DNA from: an uncultured Shewanella sp.
GTDB taxonomy: Bacteria; Pseudomonadota; Gammaproteobacteria; Enterobacterales; Shewanellaceae
Reading direction: 5' to 3'
Length of the DNA: 64,000 bases
NCBI RefSeq assembly: GCF_947491715.1
Contig: NZ_CANLKR010000006.1
Coordinates: 83,225 to 147,224 of the forward strand
A program made the translations under genes and the position numbers. Shown piece by piece: positions 1 through 8,307 of the stretch. How positions within the stretch are numbered: the first letter of the stretch is position 1; every line of letters begins with the position of its first letter. The notes below the pieces were generated by a model. The model was given only the letters and a program-made list of their open reading frames with translations. It had not been told where the DNA came from and did no database searches.

Positions 1-279
1 TTACATAAAGAAAATAACTTATTAAGTGGCACATTAGAAGAAATCAAAAGCAGTTATAGCAGCCATTTTGCATATGCTGGTACTTATCATATAGAAGGCA
101 ATGAAGTCATTCAACATGTTATCTATAGCTCACTTCCCAATTGGACAAACACAGATCAACGCCGAAAAGTAAAATGGAGCAAGGAACAATTAATATTATC
201 AGCAAAAAGTGTATTTATTAATAATGAAATCGTTGACCCTTATGTTATTTGGCGACCTATAAGCATCAAACGAAAATAA
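1..279 (+). CDS. Lipocalin-like domain protein, C-terminal part
   Basis: The reading frame is open from the first base and stops at 279, so only the last 92 residues are present. The visible part has the pattern of the Lipocalin_5 (lipocalin-like) family: Y-A-G-T-Y near the start, a V-I-Q-H-V strand, then S-L-P-N-W-T-N-T-D-Q-R-R and a final beta-strand rich in L/I. These are small beta-barrel proteins with no proven common function. Two further genes on the same strand (425 and 1025) also look like ligand-binding barrels, so the three may form a unit. The family call rests on the pattern only; the N-terminus lies outside the window. Confidence 0.6.
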   Translation, partial: LHKENNLLSGTLEEIKSSYSSHFAYAGTYHIEGNEVIQHVIYSSLPNWTNTDQRRKVKWSKEQLILSAKSVFINNEIVDPYVIWRPISIKRK

Positions 280-424
280 AAGAAATTTATCATATAGACA
301 CTATTTTATTAGCGAAACATAAAATAGCCCAAACAGGGAGTATCATCCCCAAAAAAATTCAGGCAGCTTGTGCAATCAGTAAAAAAAGTCTCATTACATT
401 TTAAACTGATAGAAGGACTGTATT

Positions 425-991
425 ATGCTGCACTACAACATTTTTTCCAAACTTTTTAAAAGCCTAATATTTTCAAATAAAGCATCATTCATCAGAAAAT
501 CCATATTGTTAATATTGATCATAATTTCCCCCTTAACCGCTCAAGCGAGTGATGTTCCAATCATCAAAACAGAGACCGTTATTATTCAATCTCAGACATC
601 TGCGATTTACGATACGTTACTTGACTTCGATAAATATCACTTATGGAACCCTTGGTTATTTGAAGCTTCAGGCGATCCCAGTATAGGCGGTAATGTTTGG
701 GCAAAGCTCATATTAGATGGCAAAGAAATGGAATCCAATCACACCATTATCAGCCTAGCGCATAATCAGGTTTTCTGTTGGCGAGATGAAATGTGGTATA
801 GCTTTCTCGCCGGAGGAGAACGCTGCCGTTATTTAATACAGCAAAATAATGGTACAACACAAGTATCAGGAAGCTTTCAATTTAAAGGCTGGATTTCAGG
901 GCTAAGTTATCTGTTATATAAAAAACAAATGCTCGATGGCATGTCCAATGAATTATTAGGGTTAAAAAAACATCTTGAACTTCAGAAATAA
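425..991 (+). CDS. Exported or membrane-anchored SRPBCC-family protein
   Basis: This is a 188-residue protein with a hydrophobic segment at about residues 24-42 ending in A-Q-A-S, consistent with a signal peptide or anchor. The rest has the START/polyketide-cyclase-like (SRPBCC) pattern: T-S-A-I-Y-D-T-L-L-D-F-D-K-Y near residue 57, followed by W-N-P-W and alternating beta-strands, then a long C-terminal helix. SRPBCC proteins bind hydrophobic ligands in a deep pocket; the ligand cannot be told from sequence. The gene starts 145 bases after the upstream lipocalin-like gene and ends 33 bases before the next gene, so co-transcription with the latter is likely. An exported SRPBCC protein is uncommon, because most are cytoplasmic. 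Confidence 0.6.
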   Translation: MLHYNIFSKLFKSLIFSNKASFIRKSILLILIIISPLTAQASDVPIIKTETVIIQSQTSAIYDTLLDFDKYHLWNPWLFEASGDPSIGGNVWAKLILDGKEMESNHTIISLAHNQVFCWRDEMWYSFLAGGERCRYLIQQNNGTTQVSGSFQFKGWISGLSYLLYKKQMLDGMSNELLGLKKHLELQK

Positions 992-1024
992 CACAACCAA
1001 TCTACACTTATACAAGGAAAAAGT

Positions 1025-2068
1025 ATGCGACATCTATCGTTATTGCTCCCACTACTGATTATTTTATTTTCTACGACAATCAAAGCAACCACACTCGATG
1101 ATTTAAAAGCCCATTCACCCAGCTCTCAAAACACATGGGCTGAACAGTGGTTTTATAATGTTGCCGTTCCCGATGTTGGCTATTTTAAAATTAGTTTTCA
1201 AACTTATATTGCTCCAGATTTTGAAAACCCCGAACCTAAAGCCTATATCCACCTTGCATTCACCCCCATTGAAGGTTCAACAACAAAATATGATTTATTC
1301 CTAGATGAGGTTATTTTAGCTCACCCTGATGGTTCTGATGAGTTTTATTATGAGGTACCAGGTGTCATCATAGCCGATAAGAATAACATTGATATTAATC
1401 ATGAAAATTTCCAATTCAGCCTAAATTGGAATGGAGAGCACCATCATTATTGGCATGGTCTAAATCCTGGGCAAACGCCTTTTGGCATCATCCCCGAACT
1501 ACCTGGAGTCGGTGGAAAATGGTTCTTATACACAGTCGGTACCCCCATTGAATACAGCTTTGATGATGGCAATCAATTCTTATCAGGTTCAGGTTATGCT
1601 CAAGTTGATAAAGGATGGTACGATAAAGAGTCCAGTAGTGGCATGATGTATACTATGGGCTTATCTGATGAACTTTATTACATGTTTACAGGGGCTGTTT
1701 TTGGTGATTCAACCATAGAAATGTGGGCTGGGCGTTATATATCCGAAAAATATGACCTCATCTTTCATCCCGCTTTTAATAACTTATCAGTAAAACGAGA
1801 GATAGATGCTTGCTCAGGTCATTTGAAAGTTGAATTAAATAAAATTGGTTACAAATTGATTATGGAAGCCAATGCTGATATCCACAGCTTTTACCCACTG
1901 AACTTTCCATCTGTTATTATATTTGGTGGGGAACAAAGATATATGAAAACGATGCAAGCCAATGTCAATTTTGACTTGTATCATCTAGGACAATTAAAAG
2001 AAAATATTCATTTACCCCAAGCATTGCTTGAGTTTAGTGGGCCATTTGCTTGTGACGATATCTTTTAA
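1025..2068 (+). CDS. Secreted lipocalin/CrtC-like beta-barrel protein
   Basis: This 347-residue protein has a clear signal peptide (hydrophobic residues 4-20, then K-A-T). The mature part is all-beta in character and rich in W, Y, H and G, with W-A-E-Q-W-F-Y-N near residue 38, an H-H-H-Y-W-H-G cluster near residue 140 and M-W-A-G-R-Y near residue 236. This arrangement recalls the twin-lipocalin fold of the CrtC (hydroxyneurosporene hydratase)/AttH group, but the similarity is weak and no enzymatic residue can be assigned. It follows the SRPBCC gene by 33 bases and faces the antiporter gene across a shared terminator. The function is unknown; a periplasmic binding or isoprenoid-modifying role is a guess. 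Confidence 0.5.
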   Translation: MRHLSLLLPLLIILFSTTIKATTLDDLKAHSPSSQNTWAEQWFYNVAVPDVGYFKISFQTYIAPDFENPEPKAYIHLAFTPIEGSTTKYDLFLDEVILAHPDGSDEFYYEVPGVIIADKNNIDINHENFQFSLNWNGEHHHYWHGLNPGQTPFGIIPELPGVGGKWFLYTVGTPIEYSFDDGNQFLSGSGYAQVDKGWYDKESSSGMMYTMGLSDELYYMFTGAVFGDSTIEMWAGRYISEKYDLIFHPAFNNLSVKREIDACSGHLKVELNKIGYKLIMEANADIHSFYPLNFPSVIIFGGEQRYMKTMQANVNFDLYHLGQLKENIHLPQALLEFSGPFACDDIF

Positions 2069-2077
2069 ACAATCAAT

Positions 2078-2120
2078 AAAAGAAACAGTAAGCTTATCAG
2101 TAACCAGTACTGTTTCTTTT
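2078..2120. terminator. Bidirectional hairpin terminator
   Basis: A 13-base perfect stem (2078-2090 with 2108-2120) encloses a 17-base loop. It has A-rich and T-rich flanks, so it can end transcription on both strands. It lies between two convergent genes. Confidence 0.8.
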
Positions 2121-2131
2121 ATCCTTTCTAT

Positions 2132-3961
2132 TTAGGCGCAATCATCACCATTGCAAGCATTTAATTTATCCTGTTGTTTACGATCTTCTTCTAATACCTG
2201 AGTCAAATCTTCCAGCCTCTGCTTAAAAGCCACGCCATAACTTTGATCGTCTCCCCATAAATGAGACAGGCTTTCTAGAGAATCTTCATCATATTGTTTG
2301 AATAATTCCCCCGCACGTTTTGATGCAGTCTCACTATTTCCTAACATCTGTAAAGCATCCACACCTAAATGAATTGCAGAATCAAAGGTTTCTCGCCTAA
2401 AATCCGTAACGCCTAAACGAATTAACTCATAGGCATGGCGTCTATCTGTAGCCCTAGCGGCTAACTTCAAGTGAGGAAAGTATTTTTGGCACAATTCAAT
2501 GATATTAAGCGTTTTAGCGGGATCGTCAATGGCAATCACTAATAACTGTGCATCAGCCGCACCCGATGCCGCTAACAAATCGAAGCGCGCCGCATCACCA
2601 TAAAACACTTTAGATCCAAATCGGCGAACCATTTCAATTTGAGTTGGACTATGATCTAATATAGAAACTTGATAACCCTGAGTTTTTAATAATCGACTCA
2701 CCACTTGACCAAAACGTCCATAACCTGCAACAATTACATTTTTACTGGCTTCAATTTGATCAGGCCCATCAAATTCATCTTTTAATGATTGATCACGCTT
2801 TTCAAAAAATTCATACCCAAGTAATAAAATAGGCGCCAATAACATCGATATTGCAACAACCAATGTTGTTAAATGCACTTGTTCGGGAGATAAGATAGAT
2901 AAACTGCCAGTTAGTGATAATAAAACAAAAGCAAACTCACCTCCTTGTGCTAAAGCCAGAGTAAAAAGCAGCTTTTGCTTATTCTCCAATTTAAAAACAC
3001 TACCTAAAACAAAAAGTACACCAGCTTTAACAACAATTAATGCAATAACACATGTCAAAACGAGTAAAAAATACTCAAACAACAGTGAAAAATCAATGGA
3101 TGCGCCTACCGTGATAAAAAATAATCCCAACAACAAGCCTTTGAAAGGCTCAATATCCGCTTCAAGTTCGTGCCTAAATTCACTTTCAGCCAATACTACG
3201 CCAGCGAGAAAAGTTCCAAGAGCGGGGGATAAGCCAATTTTTTGCATCAAAAGCGCAATTGCGATAACCAAAAACAAGGCGAAAACAGTAAATATTTCTC
3301 TTAAACGTGTTTCCGCAATATAACGAAATACAGGTCCCGCAATAAATTTTCCAAAGAAAACAATTAACGCAATCACCATCAGAGACATCAGAACTTGAAA
3401 AATTATCGGAAAGCCATCAATTAAACTTTCAGTATGTTTAATTGTCCCAGAATCACCAAGTGCTAGCAAAGGTAACAAGGCAAGGATAGGGATCACTGCA
3501 ATATCTTGGAATAATAAAACTGAAAAACTATTTTGCCCAGCTTCTTGTTTAATCCAACCTTTTTCAGTAAGAGTTTGTAAGACAATGGCTGTAGACGACA
3601 AAGCTAACATTAACCCGATAGCCAATGAGGCTTGCCAAGATAACAATAAAAAATAAAAACAAACAATGAAAATAACCAGTGTGCTTAAGCCAAGCTGTAA
3701 CCCACCAAGCCCAATAATTGAACGCCGTAATTTCCATAGTCGACTGGGCTGCAATTCTAATCCAACGAGAAAAAGCATCATCACAACGCCAAACTCAGCA
3801 AAATGCATGACTTCAGTTTGATCGCCAACTAAACTCAAAAAAAAAGGACCAATCAAAATCCCCGCTAACAAATAACCCAGCACAGAACCTAACCCTAAAC
3901 GTTTAGCGATTGGTACCGCTACAATCGCAGCAGCTAAATAGACAACTGATAGTTCTAACAT
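2132..3961 (-). CDS. KefB/KefC-type monovalent cation:proton antiporter
   Basis: This 609-residue protein is a CPA2-family antiporter of usual length. Residues 1-385 form about 12-13 membrane segments with the family signatures L-G-Y-L-L-A-G-I-L-I-G-P, F-L-V-G-L-E-L and L-L-F-Q-D-I-A-V-I-P. From about residue 407 there is an RCK_N (TrkA-N) NAD-binding domain beginning V-A-G-Y-G-R-F-G-Q. The last 70 residues are a hydrophilic tail ending in C-N-G-D-D-C-A. E. coli KefB and KefC export K+ in exchange for H+ and are gated by glutathione adducts; membership of that group is clear. No KefG/KefF-type ancillary gene is adjacent, so kefB and kefC cannot be told apart here. The gene stands alone, with its own terminator. 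Confidence 0.88.
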   Translation of the reverse strand: MLELSVVYLAAAIVAVPIAKRLGLGSVLGYLLAGILIGPFFLSLVGDQTEVMHFAEFGVVMMLFLVGLELQPSRLWKLRRSIIGLGGLQLGLSTLVIFIVCFYFLLLSWQASLAIGLMLALSSTAIVLQTLTEKGWIKQEAGQNSFSVLLFQDIAVIPILALLPLLALGDSGTIKHTESLIDGFPIIFQVLMSLMVIALIVFFGKFIAGPVFRYIAETRLREIFTVFALFLVIAIALLMQKIGLSPALGTFLAGVVLAESEFRHELEADIEPFKGLLLGLFFITVGASIDFSLLFEYFLLVLTCVIALIVVKAGVLFVLGSVFKLENKQKLLFTLALAQGGEFAFVLLSLTGSLSILSPEQVHLTTLVVAISMLLAPILLLGYEFFEKRDQSLKDEFDGPDQIEASKNVIVAGYGRFGQVVSRLLKTQGYQVSILDHSPTQIEMVRRFGSKVFYGDAARFDLLAASGAADAQLLVIAIDDPAKTLNIIELCQKYFPHLKLAARATDRRHAYELIRLGVTDFRRETFDSAIHLGVDALQMLGNSETASKRAGELFKQYDEDSLESLSHLWGDDQSYGVAFKQRLEDLTQVLEEDRKQQDKLNACNGDDCA

Positions 3962-4207
3962 TTGATCCCCAAGAAATGATTATTCAATACGAAACAGCAT
4001 ACCACTTTCAGTTTACACTGAATTTAGATATTAATAGTTAATTTAATTAGAAATTTAAAATAGAAGGGAGAATCAACAAAACAGTAGGTACATATTCTGA
4101 CACAGATTAAGAAAAACCATTAATCAAAGAAAAAATCTCAGCCACAACCCTCAATAAGCTAAAGGATAAAATGTACAACTAAAAATAGAGTAATACTATT
4201 CAGTATC

Positions 4208-4555
4208 TTAATCTACAATCGATTGAGACTGTAAAAAATGATATAAATCCTCAAGGTTATCACTTTCAAAAATAATTTCGCTGTCTTCATCATGAAACAC
4301 ATCGGGATACTCTTCAACATATCCATCGTCAATCGAAGAATACTCCCCAAGATGATTAACACTTAGCACAGTATAATAAGGAGTACTCCACTCATCGATA
4401 CTCGAAGAAGCATGGAAATCTACTTGTAATGTTAAATAAGCATTTTCAGTGCAGAAAGTATATTGAGAAAAAACATCCTCATTTGAGGAATAAGGAAGAG
4501 ATAATAAAGTTGAGTTAATACTCTTCTGTCCATAGCGATCTTTATATTCAAGCAT
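4208..4555 (-). CDS. Unrecognised small protein, paralogue 1 of 4 (most diverged)
   Basis: This 115-residue protein is not recognised. The start at 4555 (M-L-E-Y-K-D) is chosen over one seven codons upstream because a GGAGG lies seven bases before it and because the paralogues begin at the same point. It shares with them the opening M-x-x-Y-x-x-x-x-G, a central beta-rich part with Y-x-V-L, the block H-D-E-x-x-x-I-x-F-E-S and the ending L-Y-x-F-L. It lacks the D-L-G-F / F-P-F-L segment that the other three share. It is acidic, with no signal peptide or membrane segment. It is the last of a minus-strand cluster of four. Confidence 0.6.
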   Translation of the reverse strand: MLEYKDRYGQKSINSTLLSLPYSSNEDVFSQYTFCTENAYLTLQVDFHASSSIDEWSTPYYTVLSVNHLGEYSSIDDGYVEEYPDVFHDEDSEIIFESDNLEDLYHFLQSQSIVD

Positions 4556-4648
4556 AGTCATCCCTCCAACCAACATATTAATAAAGTATTATCAATATAA
4601 AAAATCCATATTTACATAAAAATCAATTAGATAGATTAGAATGTAATG

Positions 4649-5017
4649 TTATCCACTATTAGGCTTCATGTTTTCTAAGACTTGAAAAGGCACTAAAAAG
4701 CGATAGAGTCCCTCAACTGATTCACTTTCAAATACAATTTCAGTTGTTTCATCATGAACAATTTCAGGTAAATTATCTGTACCTATATTTTTAGCTGTTC
4801 GTACAACATATCGAGGAAAATCGTTTACACGCTGCTCTTTTTCAAGAGGGTTCACCCACAATACTAAGTATTCTCCTGATTTAATTCGGCTATCACAGTA
4901 AAATAAAAAACTGGGACTATCATCAACATTCCAACTTTTGTCATGCAAAAAAGGAAAATCTGACAGTTCAAATCCTAAATCAAAACCTCTTCCGAATTCA
5001 TCCTGAAATTGATACAT
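4649..5017 (-). CDS. Unrecognised small protein, paralogue 2 of 4
   Basis: This is a 122-residue protein of unknown function. The start at 5017 (M-Y-Q-F-Q-D-E-F-G) has GAGG five bases upstream and matches the starts of its paralogues; an in-frame ATG 21 codons further upstream has no such support. Shared blocks are F-D-L-G-F, F-P-F-L-x-D-K-S, a P-S-F strand, the L-W-V strand, P-R-Y-x-V, H-D-E-x-x-x-I-x-F and L-Y-R-F-L-x-P-F-Q. It is cytoplasmic and acidic. About 240 bases separate it from the next copy, so each copy may have its own promoter. Confidence 0.65.
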   Translation of the reverse strand: MYQFQDEFGRGFDLGFELSDFPFLHDKSWNVDDSPSFLFYCDSRIKSGEYLVLWVNPLEKEQRVNDFPRYVVRTAKNIGTDNLPEIVHDETTEIVFESESVEGLYRFLVPFQVLENMKPNSG

Positions 5018-5261
5018 ATAAACCTCAGCGCTGAATGTTGTGAAAGCCAATTTATCCGTAACATTCTTTATAGGAACCAAAATAGGATAAAAACCTAACC
5101 ATGATTCTACTCCCCATTATCATGGATTACGCCTATTCTATTAGAACAATTAGTTTCCCTCAAATAACCTCAGGTTATACGCACGTTTATCTACAATAGC
5201 CTAACTCTCTTAAAAGAAAGGCTGTCATAAATGAACAACGCCTCTTTTTAACCGTGTTTAA

Positions 5262-5621
5262 TTAACCTGCTTTTAAATTGTCTAACATTTGGAAAGGAGC
5301 TAAAAATCGATACAGCGCACTGATATCTTCACTAGAAAATAAAATCTTACTATTTTCATCGTGTGCAATTTCAGGGACTTCTTGAGAACCAAAATTAGTT
5401 GCAGTTAAAACAGAGTAACGGGGAAAATTACAATTTCTCATCGAAGTATCTTTATGTTCAACCCACAATAAAAGGTATTCTTTCTCGTTCGGCTCTAGAG
5501 CATGAAAAACAAAACTAGGACACTCATCAAGATGAAAGCTTAAATCTTCTAAAAAAGGAAACATAGCAATGTCAAAACCTAAATCAAAATCTTGGCCAAA
5601 TTCTTGTTGGTATATATGCAT
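5262..5621 (-). CDS. Unrecognised small protein, paralogue 3 of 4
   Basis: This 119-residue protein is close to the copy at 4649 over its whole length (F-D-L-G-F-D, F-P-F-L-E-D, P-S-F-V-F, Y-L-L-L-W-V, P-R-Y-S-V-L-T-A, H-D-E, L-Y-R-F-L-A-P-F-Q). The ATG at 5621 is chosen because GGGG lies five bases upstream and the paralogues align there; a TTG five codons earlier is possible. No export signal is visible and no known domain was recognised. The copies have diverged strongly, which points to old duplications followed by specialisation. Confidence 0.65.
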   Translation of the reverse strand: MHIYQQEFGQDFDLGFDIAMFPFLEDLSFHLDECPSFVFHALEPNEKEYLLLWVEHKDTSMRNCNFPRYSVLTATNFGSQEVPEIAHDENSKILFSSEDISALYRFLAPFQMLDNLKAG

Positions 5622-6010
5622 AACGACCCCACTCAAACCGCCAGCTAAATCTCCTTATTCTCTTATGACGATGCAATAATATGAATAAAATAAAGGCGTT
5701 TTAATTAAAACGCGACGATAAAATAATTTGTTACAAATCCATAGTACTATGCATTTGATTAAAATTCGCCCTATTTTTAGAACTTTTAAAAATATTAAAT
5801 GTATTTATTATTTTAATTTGAAATATATGAATTTACTGAAAATACAACTTTATCTTTTTATTCAACTTGTTAATTGCAAATTACACCATAAGTGAGACGG
5901 AAGATATAAAAACAAAACTCATTCTTCATTTTAGACAATTGATATTTTACAGACTAGATTTAAAGGTTAAACAAATTATTGATATAATGTGAACCTGTTG
6001 AGTCATGAAA
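5622..6010. other. AT-rich gene-free stretch
   Basis: This is a 389-base, very AT-rich spacer between two of the paralogues. No reading frame, hairpin terminator or repeat stands out. It probably holds the promoter of the gene ending at 5262. Confidence 0.5.
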
Positions 6011-6346
6011 CTATTGAAATTCCATTAAATATCTACACACTTCATTGCTTGACTCACTTTCAAACAATAAAGGGCTCGCTTCATCAAGTTCAAAATCAGC
6101 ACCAACCAAATCAGTAACTCTTGCTTTTAAAACAGTATAACGCGCATTTTTTTTAAAACGTAATTCAACCCTACCATAGTCAACCCATAGTACTTGATAG
6201 CACCATTGACCTGAGGGTTCTAAATGACCAAAGATAAAACTTGGGCATCTATCTCTTTGTCTACTTTTATCAAATAAAAAAGGAAAAATAGCCAAATCAA
6301 AGCCCAAATCAAAATCAAACCCAAACTCTTTTTGATATCGATACAT
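6011..6346 (-). CDS. Unrecognised small protein, paralogue 4 of 4
   Basis: This 111-residue protein is the first gene of the minus-strand cluster. The ATG at 6346 (M-Y-R-Y-Q-K-E-F-G) has GAGG six bases upstream and lines up with the other three copies; the in-frame TTG/ATG further upstream is less likely. Shared blocks are F-D-L-G-F-D-L-A-I-F-P-F-L-F-D-K, P-S-F-I-F, V-L-W-V-D, Y-T-V-L-K-A, L-L-F-E-S and C-R-Y-L-M-E-F-Q. Here the H-D-E block of the others has become L-D-E. The function is unknown. Confidence 0.62.
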   Translation of the reverse strand: MYRYQKEFGFDFDLGFDLAIFPFLFDKSRQRDRCPSFIFGHLEPSGQWCYQVLWVDYGRVELRFKKNARYTVLKARVTDLVGADFELDEASPLLFESESSNEVCRYLMEFQ

Positions 6347-6572
6347 AGCCAACCTCAATACTGACAACACAGCATCTCCATTTTACGCCGCTCATAGAAA
6401 CCTTAAAAGCACTATTTCAATAATAAGTTAGACAGAACCCTAATCAAAATATCACTATATATGAAGATCTGATATAACAGCTCACATAGTCTATATTTCC
6501 ATAACCATTAAAATAACATCTTCAAGTATTACGGGTATACTATCCTTATCTTTCTTTATCAGTGAGATAAAA

Positions 6573-7361
6573 ATGTTAGACAAAAACAGGTTATCACCAT
6601 CCATCACCTCCCAAACTGAAATTCAAAAGTTTAACGAATTAGCAAATGAATGGCGCGATCCAAATGGAAAATTCAAACATGTACATAGCTTTAATCAAAC
6701 GAGATTAACCAACATACGATCGGCAATATCCTCACACTTTGATCGCGATCCAAACCAAGATCATTCCCTTAAAGGGATCAACATACTTGATATTGGTTGT
6801 GGTGCAGGGTTACTTGCAGAACCATTAGCCTCTTCAGGTGCGACAGTCACAGGGATCGATGCAAGTGCAATGAATATTGCTATTGCTAAACAACATTCTG
6901 AAACAAATAAAATATCAATAAACTATCTACATTGCTTAGCTGAAGAACTGCTTAACCAAGAAAAAAATAGCCTGGTACAGAAAAAGTATGATGTCATTCT
7001 AAATACAGAAGTTATTGAGCATGTGACGAATAAAAATAAGCTTATTGATACTTGTTGCCAATTATTAAATTCTGAAGGATTACTGATTATGGCCACATTA
7101 AATCGAACATTGAAATCCTATTTTATAGCCATTCTAGGTGCTGAATACATTATGCGTTATCTGCCTATAGGTACACATAACTGGAAGCATTTTGTTAAGC
7201 CTGAAGAAATAATAGAACGATTAAAAACCCATCAGCTTACCCCTCTCTATACACAAGGGATGAGTTTGAACCCTTTTACACAACAATGGTATACCCATCA
7301 AAATACCAAAGTGAATTATCTTCTCTATGCTACAAAGAAGAATGCTAAAAAACAGTCATAG
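6573..7361 (+). CDS. ubiG: UbiG-like SAM-dependent O-methyltransferase
   Basis: This 262-residue protein has the full UbiG/Coq3 pattern. Residues 20-45 carry F-N-E-L-A-N-E-W-R-D-P-N-G-K-F, the SAM motif I is L-D-I-G-C-G-A-G-L (72-80), G-I-D-A-S is motif post-I, and T-E-V-I-E-H-V is followed by a Coq3-type ending with G-A-E-Y-I-M-R-Y-L-P and G-T-H-N-W-K-H-F-V-K-P. UbiG carries out both O-methylation steps of ubiquinone synthesis. The wording of the N-terminal block is closer to what I recall of alphaproteobacterial and mitochondrial members than of typical enteric UbiG, and this is not the usual ubiG location. It could be a second or transferred copy, or a methyltransferase for another substrate. 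It sits 60 bases upstream of mioC. Confidence 0.7.
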   Translation: MLDKNRLSPSITSQTEIQKFNELANEWRDPNGKFKHVHSFNQTRLTNIRSAISSHFDRDPNQDHSLKGINILDIGCGAGLLAEPLASSGATVTGIDASAMNIAIAKQHSETNKISINYLHCLAEELLNQEKNSLVQKKYDVILNTEVIEHVTNKNKLIDTCCQLLNSEGLLIMATLNRTLKSYFIAILGAEYIMRYLPIGTHNWKHFVKPEEIIERLKTHQLTPLYTQGMSLNPFTQQWYTHQNTKVNYLLYATKKNAKKQS

Positions 7362-7421
7362 CCTACTAGAAATATTTCACATATCATCTTCTCTACTAGT
7401 CATATTAAGACAGGAAACACA

Positions 7422-7862
7422 GTGTCAAAAATAGATATTCTCGTCGGCTCAACCTTAGGAAGCTCCGAGTACGTTGCCGATGAAATAGCATCAAAGCTCA
7501 CTTCATTAGGCCATGAGATCCAAATAAATTTAACCCCAAATAGATCAGAGCTCATGCCTAACTCGATCTGGTTTATCGTATCCTCCACTCATGGGGCGGG
7601 CGATCTCCCAGATAATATCCAGCCTTTCTTTGACGAGATCGAGCATAACAAACCCGATCTTAGCAACCAAAAGTTCATTATTTGTGCTATTGGTGATTCA
7701 AGTTATGACACCTTTTGTCATGGGCCGGCGAAACTCAATTCCTTGCTAGCAGAGCGCTCAGCAAAAGCCTGTGTGGATAAGATCGAAATTGACATTCAAC
7801 GGGATCCCATTCCAGAGGAAGCGGCGATATCTTGGTTAAACCGATGGTGCGATCAACTTTAA
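7422..7862 (+). CDS. mioC: MioC flavodoxin-like FMN protein
   Basis: This is a 146-residue, single-domain flavodoxin. The FMN phosphate loop is G-S-T-L-G-S-S-E-Y near residue 9, S-S-T-H-G-A-G-D-L-P near residue 53 contacts the isoalloxazine ring, and I-G-D-S-S-Y-D-T-F-C near residue 90 completes the site. It starts at GTG 7422 with AGGAAA a few bases upstream. MioC in E. coli lies beside oriC, and its transcription runs into the origin; the same arrangement is seen here, with the gene ending at the first base of the origin. Nine or so GATC sites lie inside the gene. Confidence 0.92.
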   Translation: MSKIDILVGSTLGSSEYVADEIASKLTSLGHEIQINLTPNRSELMPNSIWFIVSSTHGAGDLPDNIQPFFDEIEHNKPDLSNQKFIICAIGDSSYDTFCHGPAKLNSLLAERSAKACVDKIEIDIQRDPIPEEAAISWLNRWCDQL

Positions 7863-8307
7863 GATCGAATAATCCCGATCGCTATCAGATCAGTGCACAA
7901 GTTAGATCCACCTTATCCACAAGATGTTTTGTTTTTGTATATTTATGTGGATAAGGTATTATTTTATCCCATTACAACTCTGTATTATTCAAGGCGTGAT
8001 CACCTACAAGATCATGCCTGTGGATAAATATGCGATCTATCCCCAAGTTATATTCAGTTTGATCCCGATCTGATCACAGGATCGCTTTTTCTTTAACCAT
8101 TGAATAAAAAAAGAAAAATGGATTATCCACAGATTTTTACGATCCTAATAATAACCATAATAAGAGATCTATATAAAGATCTTAAGATCTATTAAGCGAT
8201 CGCACTAGATCAAAACAAATGAAATAGATCGTTCACCTTCTGTCGATCCAATGCTAAAATACTCCGCTCGAAATAAATTCAGTCTTTTACCAATTGAAGG
8301 TTATTTA
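7863..8307. other. oriC: Chromosomal replication origin oriC
   Basis: This region between mioC and mnmG has four perfect DnaA boxes TTATCCACA: 7913-7921 (+), 7946-7954 (-), 8019-8027 (-) and 8123-8131 (+). GATC, the Dam/SeqA site, occurs 19 times between 7863 and 8250, where one or two are expected by chance. The densest part, 8161-8240, has seven. The stretch around 8095-8185 is AT-rich and is a candidate duplex-unwinding element, next to mnmG as in E. coli. Position, boxes and methylation sites together make this the origin with little doubt; the exact unwinding site and IHF/Fis sites were not determined. Confidence 0.93.

Noticed and set aside
250..408. Open frame overlapping and following the first gene (ends at 408)
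   Set aside because: It has no start codon in a sensible place, no Shine-Dalgarno sequence and no recognisable protein pattern; probably chance or old decay.
3096..3323. Plus-strand open frame inside the antiporter gene
   Set aside because: Antisense shadow of a well-conserved transporter, with no start signals.
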